Assembly (NCBI GenBank): GCA_019009955.1
Contig: CM032228.1
Location: 224,746,001-224,810,000 of the forward strand
From: Riptortus pedestris
Lineage: Eukaryota > Arthropoda > Insecta > Hemiptera > Alydidae
Length of the DNA: 64,000 nt
Direction: 5' to 3'
The first letter of the stretch is position 1, and each line of letters starts with the position of its first letter. Shown here piece after piece: positions 34,530 through 64,000 of this stretch. The notes under the pieces were generated by a model. It was not told the origin of the DNA, searched no databases, and was given only the letters and a program-made list of their open reading frames with translations. The translations under genes and the position numbers were made by a program.

Positions 34530-34848
34530 CTTTTGTTTAATGTCTGGATTTTGTATAATATGCACGAGATGAGTGGATGTGAACTATATATGTTTTTAGT
34601 GAATCTAATGAGCTAAGAGAGTCAGTGCAAATTATGATGTCCGTGTCTGTAGGTTCAGGTATGTTGTTTATCGCAAGTTTGAGGGCTTCAAGCTCAGCTG
34701 TATACATATATGCTAGTCTCATCTGGCAGCTTTATTTGAAACTTAGCTGATCTAACAAATGCAGCTGCTCCTACTCCTTGGTCTGTTTTGGATCCGTCCG
34801 TGTTAATAAATAGGTCCTGTTTCTTGTTCTTTAGTAGAGAAGTAAACG
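34530..34848 (-). pseudogene. LINE RNase H domain remnant (3' part)
   Basis: On the minus strand: INTDGSKTDQGVGAAAFV (first catalytic Asp), a one-base frameshift near 34715, then AYMYTAELEALKLAI (Glu) and IIICTDSLSSLDSLK (second Asp). This D-E-D pattern is the RNase H domain of jockey/I/R1-type non-LTR elements. It is cut on its upstream side by the HINE-like element at 34849 and appears to continue beyond it at 35589. Confidence 0.7.
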
Positions 34849-35396
34849 TCCGTCACGCAGGGGCTGCGTAAACTAAGCAGATTTCCCAAGTCAAGTTTTA
34901 CAATAGAGAAATCTGCCTAATAACAACTGTAGTAGTAAGAAACCTCTAAACCTAAAACATTACTTAGGGCGTAATAACCCAGTAGTTTCTAGCCCCTAAA
35001 AACAGTTAACCTAACCTCTAAACCTATTCACGAGGGACGAATAGTTATGGAAACGGCCGCCAGAGCTCTCGGCGGAAAGTCCGAACATAGCCTACTGGTG
35101 ACCACACGCAGAATACAAATGCAAATATCTCGGTTGATATTCAAGATACAGAATAAATGTATAGAACAATATTTATAGTAAATTTAATTTGAAATAAGAT
35201 TTATTCTATACAACTTTTCGATCTGACGCATAATAACGGAGATATTTTGATTTTTCAAAAATCCCCCCTCTAAACCCCCCTCCCACTGGTCCGATTTCAG
35301 CCATTAACGAACTTAATCTTCCTTTTTACATAAAACGATTAAATTCCGAGTTTGGTAAAGATCAAACAAACATTGCGACCGCTAGAGCGTTAACAG

Positions 35397-35468
<72 letters not shown>

Positions 35469-35588
35469 GAACGGACCTCATTTTCGTCATCTCCTGGGTA
35501 GGATCGATGGATATTTGAAGAAATTTTTCGAAACTCGCATCATGAGTACGACCTCAATAGCTGATTTCCCTTAAGGGAAATCTGCTAA
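34849..35588 (+). mobile_element. HINE-like element, full length, inserted in a LINE remnant
   Basis: TCCGTCACGCAGGGGCTGCG start and TAAGCAGATTTCCC; both blocks; a (TA)n tract at 35400-35462; 3' end GATTTCCCTTAAGGGAAATC then TGCTAA. Shares with the 36086 copy an internal extra segment of about 90 bp containing AAAACATT and TAGGGCGTAATAACCCAG, bounded by a repeated ACCTCTAAACCT. Confidence 0.85.
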
Positions 35589-35790
35589 AATACTTTCGGT
35601 AATGATGTTCAGAAGTCGGGTTAGTTCTAGAGTACTGTGTTTTCAAAGGATAATATGTTTCTGAATATTTTGTGAAAATATTTTTTCTTTGAATAGATGT
35701 GATGTGTTTGAATTTGAGGAATGGGATTGATAGAGGTTGTCTTGAAGGGTTTTGCTGTACACCTCTGTATTGTAGGTGAATAATTAATCT
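35589..35790 (-). pseudogene. LINE remnant, continuation upstream of the RNase H domain
   Basis: On the minus strand the frame reads about QNPSRQPLSIPFLKFKHI and SIQRKNIFTKYS up to the HINE junction, a plausible spacer between reverse transcriptase and RNase H. Assignment rests mainly on its position across the HINE insertion. Confidence 0.4.
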
Positions 35791-35794
35791 GGCT

Positions 35795-35965
35795 CATTTT
35801 ACCGAGATATTTTGAATTTTTTTATACTCTCCCCCCTCTAAACTTCCATCTCCTGTCCGATATCAGTCTTCATCGAACTTGATATTTAGATCTACATGGC
35901 TTATATATCAAGTTTGGTGATAACGGGCGAGCAAAAATTATTTGTTCGCCTTCTGTAAAGGTTTT
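35795..35965 (+). mobile_element. HINE block A fragment
   Basis: CCGAGATATTTTGAATTTTT, CTCCCCCCTCTAAAC, CGAACTTGATA and GTTTGGTGATAACG; no termini. Confidence 0.4.
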
Positions 35966-36085
35966 TAAGTTTGAGATGTATTTTCCATAAATTTGCTTAA
36001 AGTGTAGTCACCATGTACTTAGGATGGAGTGCACTTAGTACTAGAATTCTAAAATGATGCGCTCAAACAACGTAAAGTTAAAAAG

Positions 36086-36693
36086 TCCGTCACGCAGGGG
36101 CTGCGTTAACTAAGCAGATTTTCCACGTGAAGTTTTGCAATAGAGAAATCTGCCTAATAACAACTGTAGTAGTAAGAAACCTCTAAACCTAAAACATTAT
36201 TTAGGGCGTAATAACCCAGTAGTTTCTAGCCCCAAAAAACAGTTAACCTAACCTCTAAACCTATTCACGAGGGACGAATAGTTATGGAAACGGCCGCCAG
36301 AGCTCTCGGCGGAAAGTCCAAACATAGCCTACTGGCGACCACACGCAGAATACAAATGCAAATATCTCGGTTAATATTCAAGATTCAGAATAAATGTATA
36401 GAACAATATTTATAGTGAATTGAATTTGCAATACGATTTATTTTATACAAGTTTTCGATCCGACGCAAAATAACACATAAAACAATTAAATTCCGAGTTT
36501 GGTAACGATCAAACAAAAATTGGGACCGCTAGAGCGTTAACAGAATTTGTCTGTTATATATATATATAATTTTGAACGGACCTCATTTTCGTCATCTCCT
36601 GGGTAGGATCGATGGACATTTGAAGAAATTTTTCGAAACTCGCATCATGAGTACGACCTCAATAGCTGATTTCTCTTAAGGGAAATCTGTTAA
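36086..36693 (+). mobile_element. HINE-like element, full length, same subfamily as 34849
   Basis: TCCGTCACGCAGGGGCTGCG start, the extra 90-bp segment shared with 34849, a shortened block A, a short TA tract, block B and 3' end TTTCTCTTAAGGGAAATCTG then TTAA. A (TA)n tract of about 55 bp follows at 36697-36752. Confidence 0.85.
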
Positions 36694-36754
<61 letters not shown>

Positions 36755-37296
36755 CTGTTACTGCTTATTGTTTCAATAAAAGCTGATCCTACAAAAATAT
36801 ATTCCAGCCTATAGCGCATTCAGGGCAGGACCTCACCTTCTTACGTGAAATAGCGTGGTATGTTCTTACTCCAGGAGGGGCTTTGCAAACTGAATTCGTA
36901 TCAATAATGGCTGAATGGTAGAAGCACAGTTTCAATAAAGTAATATATTCCATTAATAATATACCATTTGTATTCATAATGTTTTTAAGATAAATATGTT
37001 ATTTTAATATCATAATTGATTTTAAAGTTTTATCTCTAACCGAAGGTTGAAGATACTCCCTTCCACCCCCAGAACGTTCTGCACACTATCTTTGAGACTG
37101 TGTTAGTGCATTCGTAATATAGTCTGTGAGAATTCCTCCATGTACGAATGAAATCACTCATATTAAACAGGATTTCTTAAGTTTTATTTCAAACCAAATT
37201 ACAATTTTCTTGTTTAATTGATTTTATTAAATGAGTCATAATTATTGCTATTTATTGATAAGTCAGAATAAAAGAACATTTTATATATGTACAAAT
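36755..37296. other. Downstream flank of GST gene 3, no recognised feature
   Basis: Small ORF 36789-36977 (-) has no family similarity I can name. Confidence 0.4.
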
Positions 37297-37302
37297 TTTA
37301 TT
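37297..37302 (-). promoter_or_regulatory. Polyadenylation signal of GST gene 3
   Basis: AATAAA on the minus strand about 48 nt after the TAA stop. Confidence 0.65.
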
Positions 37303-37349
37303 TTACTTGTAGCAGATTTTTTTTAAATAATAATTAACATTGAAATCAC

Positions 37350-59745
<22,396 letters not shown>

Positions 59746-59754
59746 CGATTTTCG

Positions 59755-60301
59755 GAGATTAACCGATAGATTCCAAATCTTGCATTAAGATGTGTCTGTT
59801 GACCATTAGCCATGACCATTTAGTCCTATCATCGATGAGGAAGATTATGTCAGCCGCGTACATTAAACATGAAATAAAAATATTATCTGTTGTAATTCCA
59901 GCTCGGAAGTATTCAGGTAGATCATTAATGCATAAAGTGTAGAGCACTCAAATTATTATCACCTTGTCCTGATAACGTATCTATGAAGTGACAGAGCGTA
60001 CCATTTACCCATATAGCAGGTTGACTATTTTTATACAGTTTTTCTATAATATTTATAATTTTACTTGTTATTCCTGAGACTGAATCTATGTAGGAGTTAT
60101 TGTCTGTTACGGAAATCAAACGCTGCTTTGAGGTTGACAAAAAAAGCGTAATCCTTTTTTGAGTTTTCTTGATTGCTTAAGCTTCACAATGTTCATTAAA
60201 TTAGAAATGTTGTCCAATGCCGAGTATCCTTTCCTGAAGCTTGTCTGAAGATGATAATGTTTCACAGCAGTATTGTTGAAAGTTAAGAATATTGTATACA
60301 T
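59755..60301 (-). pseudogene. LINE reverse-transcriptase remnant
   Basis: Three overlapping minus-strand frames give consecutive reverse-transcriptase motifs: TSFRKGYSALDNISNLMNIV, then FFVNLKAAFD (catalytic Asp), GITSKIINIIEKLYKNSQ, the SGQGDNNLSALHF motif, and INDLPEYF followed by LMYAADIIFLIDD, where the catalytic YADD is mutated to YAAD. Two frameshifts. A dead non-LTR element, 5'-truncated at the Penelope-like palindrome. Confidence 0.85.
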
Positions 60302-61290
60302 GGAGGAAAAAAAAAACGTTCAGTTCTTCACAAGTTTTTTTTATTTCAGCGCTAAGCGCTTTCAAAGACTATTGTCTCCATCTTCAGAGCTGTTTGCATG
60401 CGCTCGTAGGGAAATACAGCAAGTGACTGGCTCCAGGTGGTGGACAATAGTCTTCGAATGTGCTTAGAGGTGTACATGAAGGAAATAAACAGGCTAATTG
60501 GTTTAGAACTCTGGAAAATATTAGCCAAAAATACCTAGGAGAAAACATTGGATGGATTAAAGAACAAGGCCATTTATACAAGAAAATATATGTCATACTT
60601 AAAAAACTAAAATTAGAATTCACTGAAGAAATGTTTTTTTAAGGCACACCACTCAAATTTTCATAGCAATTATAAAAACCTTAATTTAAATCTAGAAATC
60701 AGCAACCATATATATAATAAGTCCAGCATTAATACTATAAGCCTCATAATGAAGGCTAGAGGGGAATTGTTAAATTTGAATTATACAATAGGTAGATCAG
60801 AGAATCAATGGGTTTGTTCCCTCTGTAACAAAAATGAAGTAGAAAATACATACCATTTTATTGCTGCTTGCCCTGTGCTTAATGAGTTTAGAAAACAGTA
60901 TTATGGCACTCCCGTACTTAGCCACAATGAATTTATTTTATTTTTAAATGGCAAGAATTGGCTTGCCCTGTATACATAATTGAGTGTTGCCCTACGTTAT
61001 AGGAAATTGCTCATAGGTATATAATGTATGTTCCTTTTCCTCTATTTAAATATGTATGTTTATGTAATGTATTTTGCTTGCTTTTGCAATACTAAAGTAT
61101 TTTATTATATAAAATACCATGTTATGTATGTTAGGTTTAATTATTATAACAAATGTAATCATTTTTTTAATTATGGCAATGAAGAAACTGTAAACTTATT
61201 TGTAGTTATTTTTCTGAATAAACATACTTTATTATTATTATTATGAAGGAAATAAAAAAAACTTGTGAAAAATTGGACGTTTTTTTTCTT
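60296..61290. mobile_element. Penelope-like palindrome, right arm split by a LINE
   Basis: Left arm 60296-60400, read on the minus strand, has CTGAAGA, a GGAGAC/GTCTTT stem with AATA loop, GAAAG, then GCGCTTAGCGC and (A)n. The right arm (60430-60489 plus 61257-61290) repeats GACAATAGTCTTCGAATG, GTGCTTAG and AAAACTTGTGAAAAATTGG in the opposite sense. A LINE copy fills 60490-61242. Confidence 0.6.
60490..61242 (+). pseudogene. 5'-truncated LINE with intact 14-bp target duplication
   Basis: Encodes NWFRTLENISQKYLGENIGW, a frameshift in a T run near 60636, then SLIMKARGELLNLNYTIG, WVCSLCNKNEVENTYHFIAA and CPVLNEFRKQYYG up to a stop at 60979: the Cys-rich C-terminal end of a non-LTR retrotransposon ORF2. 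The 3' end is (ATT)n. The flanks ATGAAGGAAATAAA (60476-60489 and 61243-61256) are an exact target-site duplication, so both insertion boundaries are defined. Not the missing part of the 59755 remnant, since it has its own boundaries. Confidence 0.85.
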
Positions 61291-61329
61291 TCCAAGGATT
61301 ATTTTGTTATTCTCAGATGCCCATAATTC

Positions 61330-61540
61330 CAATCTCTTCATAATAATTCACAGACCTGTAAGTTTACATTTCAGACGATTCCAGTTGATTAAAATTAACT
61401 GAATGGTTTCTTATTACCCCTTGTATTTATTCTCTTAATATTAATGGTGGTGTTTTGTTAGCCGTATATAGATTTATCTATTGTTATACTTCAAGAGGGA
61501 AATCTGCTTAGTTTAGTCAGCCCCTGCGTGACGGACTTTG
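61330..61540 (-). mobile_element. Long-variant HINE 5' part, reversed
   Basis: CCCTTGTATTTATTCTCTTA, AATGGTGGTGTTTTGTTAGC, GGGAAATCTGCTTAGTTTAG and CAGCCCCTGCGTGACGGAC; 3' half missing. Confidence 0.65.
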
Positions 61541-62106
61541 GTTGACCTCCCGCCGCCGATCCGTTTAGAAAGTATTTGTTACAATTCCAAATTTCAGTTT
61601 CCATCGGGCCAATGAGGAGCTCAGTTGCCCCCTGCCCTACCTTTATACAGACATGCGCTAACAGAGAGATAGAAGGAGCGAAGCGGTTAAGCGATTGAAT
61701 AGATGACCTTCGTGCCAATTTCGGATGTCTCGCCTGAATAGCCCAGCACTAGTCGTGAACATTTCAGGTCCGAACCTCGCTTATAGTAATTACTTGCAGC
61801 AACTATTGTACTGGAGACTGGGCTAGCAGCAGTGGGAGTTGCAGACCTTGAAGCCTGAACTGGACGAGTATAATACTCACCTCGTCATGGGAAGCAATGA
61901 CTCAACATTGCGTAGCTAGCTACTGAATGGAAAACATTTCGAATCGATGTGAGGACAAATTATTTTATAGGAGAATTTATTCAACTCCCAGTTTGTATCA
62001 GCCGTATTTTAGCGGGAATTGGTTTTGGCTTCGCGACATTTAATGCTTGCATTTTTACTGAGATGTTATACTTAAAAGTTTCGTATTTAAATTTTTATAA
62101 AATTAA
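61541..62106. other. Unassigned, locally GC-rich stretch
   Basis: 61541-61920 is clearly more GC-rich than its surroundings and unlike any repeat family here; no ORF or RNA motif recognised. Confidence 0.3.
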
Positions 62107-62107
62107 T

Positions 62108-62187
<80 letters not shown>
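62107..62187. repeat. CA microsatellite
   Basis: About 40 pure CA units. Confidence 0.98.
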
Positions 62188-62189
<2 letters not shown>

Positions 62190-62235
62190 GTATATATATG
62201 CCAATTTGTTTCTGCTATTTGCAATATTAATATTA

Positions 62236-62798
62236 TTAGCAGATTTCCCTTTAGGGAAATCAGCTATTGAGGTGGTTCTCACGATGCGATTTTCGAGAAA
62301 TTTCTTCAAATGTCCATCGATCCTACCCAGGAGATGACGAAAATGAGGTCCGTTCAAAATTTTATATATATTTGTCTGTTAACGCTCTAGCGGTCACAAT
62401 TTTTGTTTGATCGTTACCAAACTCGATATTTAAACGTTTTACGCAAAAAGACAGATCAAGTTCGTTAATGGCTGAAATCGGACCAGTGGGAGAGGGGGGG
62501 ATTTTCGAAATATCTCCATTACCATACGTCGGATCACTGAAGGTCGGATTGAAAAATTGTATACAACCAATCTTATTGCAAATTAAGTTTACTATAAATA
62601 TTGTTATATGCATTTATTCTCTATCTTGAATATTAACTGAGATATTTGCATTGTTATTAAATGTGATAACGGGAGAGTTTCCCGTCAAAAGCTAGTTCGG
62701 CCGTTTCCGTAACTATTTACCTCTCGTATGGAGATGTCTCTATTGTATAAATTCACTTGGGAAATCTGCTTAGTTTACGCAGCTCCTGCGTGACGGAC
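62236..62798 (-). mobile_element. HINE-like element, full length, reversed
   Basis: TAGCAGATTTCCCTTTAGGG, block B, a minimal TA tract, block A (GCTCTAGCGGTCACAATTTT), 5' end GGGAAATCTGCTTAGTTTAC with CTCCTGCGTGACGGAC. The bases after its palindrome (CTCACGATGCGATTTTCG) are the closest match to the 57-bp satellite. Confidence 0.85.
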
Positions 62799-62880
62799 TT
62801 TTTTTCCATTTTTTTTGACTTCCCGCCATAGACTGGTTAAAAGAAGAATGGCATCAATAAACATTTTAAAGATATTAAAT

Positions 62881-63100
62881 TAGGCTAGCTATGTGTGTTA
62901 AAGCGTTGGCTTTAATCTCATATTGTAAACCCAGAGTGGTGAGTTCGATTCCCGTCTGGGAAAATAGGAATTTATTTAGAGACAACACTCATTAAATAAA
63001 ATCATTATTCCCACCCTGGCTAGAAAAGGGTGGAAACCTGTAGATAACCCATCCCTATTAGCCTTGGTAGCATGAAGTGGACATTAATAAATAAATAAAG
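62881..63100 (+). mobile_element. tRNA-derived SINE, full length
   Basis: A-box region TAGCTATGTGTGTTAAAGCG, B-box GAGTTCGATTCCC, body CCCACCCTGGCTAGAAAAGG, GGAAACCTGTAGATAACCC, and tail GTGGACATTAATAAATAAAT. Confidence 0.75.
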
Positions 63101-63103
63101 CAA

Positions 63104-63373
63104 GAGATGTCCAAATAGATTGGTTGCATAACATTTTTCAATACGGGCATGATGACGGAGATATTTTGAGGTTTTGATCCCCCCCCCTCCACCTTGTCCT
63201 AAACGAGCAATTAACGAACTTATTATGCACATATATTTGTGTGAGTATGGATACGTACATACAGTTTTGAATGGACCACATTTTCATCAGCCCCTGGGTA
63301 TGATCGATGGACATTTGATGGAATTTTTCGTAAATCGCGCCATTGAGTCCAATAGCTGATTTCTCTCAAAGTT
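63104..63373 (+). mobile_element. HINE fragment
   Basis: ATGATGACGGAGATATTTTG, GAATGGACCACATTTTCATC, GGTATGATCGATGGACATTT and CAATAGCTGATTTCTCTC; 5' end missing. Confidence 0.6.
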
Positions 63374-63824
63374 ACTGTCCAGTAGCCGTTAGTTGTTGGT
63401 TAACAATTAGTTTACTTATTCACCGTAGCTCTGAAACCTTATTAACTACCGTAATAATCCTAAAGCCTTGATAACTGGCTCCTTAAATAAACTAGATTTC
63501 TAATCGATCTTTTGGATATTTTGATACAAAGAGATATGCCCATTTTAATATAGGTCATTATTAACTTTAGCTTCTTTGGGTTGTAATCTCAACCTACATA
63601 CCTTGTTTACAGTATGAGCGACGCGTGCAGTTCTAGGCCTCTCCAACAACTGGTTTCTGAAATCTGCCTGGTAATTTATTTGACCTTGTTATCTCATTCC
63701 TGTCTTTAGTTCACATTTGCTCGCTCTATTGTAATTATTACGTGACTAGCTAATTTCTGTTTTAGAATTTCGGCATATCAGACAATAAGAAACAATGGTA
63801 CACTAATAAAGACGTAACATATGC
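63374..63824. other. No recognised feature
   Basis: Intergenic A/T-rich spacer. Confidence 0.4.
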
Positions 63825-63826
63825 TA

Positions 63827-63952
63827 TTAGCAGATTTCCCATAAGATAAATCAGCTATCGAGGTTGCACTCATGACGCGAATTTCGAAAAAATTCCTCAA
63901 ATGTCTATCAATCCTACCCAGGATATGACGAAAATGAAGCCCATTAAACATC

Positions 63953-64000
<48 letters not shown>
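63827..64000 (-). mobile_element. HINE-like element, reversed, cut by the window edge
   Basis: TAGCAGATTTCCCATAAGAT, block B variant, then (TA)n and (TG)n running off the end. Confidence 0.7.

Noticed and set aside
36789..36977. 62-codon minus-strand frame downstream of GST gene 3
   Set aside because: No family similarity and no conserved context.
59755..61242. Twin-priming inversion of one LINE (reverse transcriptase on minus, C-terminus on plus)
   Set aside because: The plus-strand part has its own exact 14-bp target duplication at both edges, so it is a separate insertion.

Overview
The window is non-coding-rich, A/T-rich arthropod (almost certainly insect) DNA. The evidence is spliced genes with GT/AG introns, a cluster of sigma-class glutathione S-transferase (GST) genes, insect-type non-LTR, Penelope-like, hAT and rolling-circle elements, tRNA-derived SINEs, and long TA, GA and CA microsatellites. 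Nothing in it is prokaryotic. A hemimetabolous order such as Hemiptera is a guess from repeat style, not shown by the sequence.

Genes. Three complete sigma-class GST paralogues are present, each of four coding exons of 133, 168, 140 and 168 nt with identical intron positions and phases (1, 1, 0), each giving a 202-residue protein. Gene 1 (+, 2911-7574) and gene 2 (+, 20160-25971) point the same way. Gene 3 (-, 37350-59021) is inverted and stretched over 21.7 kb by repeat-filled introns of 6.8 and 13.6 kb. All three keep the catalytic Tyr8 but carry Gly where the family usually has Pro in the EPIR motif. Each has a splice acceptor just 5' of its ATG, so each has an unseen 5' untranslated exon. 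The only other gene I can support is a 7SL (SRP) RNA gene on the minus strand at about 46937-47238, inside intron 3 of gene 3 and on the same strand.

Repeats. Most of the rest is mobile DNA. The dominant family (more than 20 copies or fragments) looks like a HINE/DINE-1-type non-autonomous rolling-circle element: a 5' end starting TCCGTCACGCAGGGG, a subterminal inverted repeat (AGCAGATTTCCC / GGGAAATCTGCT), an internal TA microsatellite, and a 3' end with the 20-bp palindrome GATTTCCCTTAAGGGAAATC. Two 57-bp satellite arrays (11.7-12.9 kb and 15.4-16.8 kb) appear to be amplified copies of its 3' terminus. A second, Helitron-like family sits in TA tracts, once precisely inside a HINE copy. Penelope-like fragments occur repeatedly as head-to-head palindromes carrying hammerhead-ribozyme-like cores, and two contain GIY-YIG endonuclease remnants. 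Degenerate LINE, hAT and possible piggyBac remnants, SINEs, and 65-bp and other tandem repeats complete the picture.

Layout: 1-2.9 kb HINE copy and SINE tail; 2.9-7.6 kb GST gene 1; 7.6-20.1 kb intergenic (SINEs, GA tract, LINE scrap, two satellite arrays, HINE, Penelope palindrome); 20.2-26 kb GST gene 2 with a 65-bp tandem repeat in intron 1 and a LINE scrap in intron 3; 26-37.3 kb intergenic (Helitron-like, Penelope-like, HINE, LINE RNase H scrap); 37.35-59.02 kb GST gene 3 with the 7SL gene and many elements in its introns; 59-64 kb LINE and Penelope pieces and further HINE copies.
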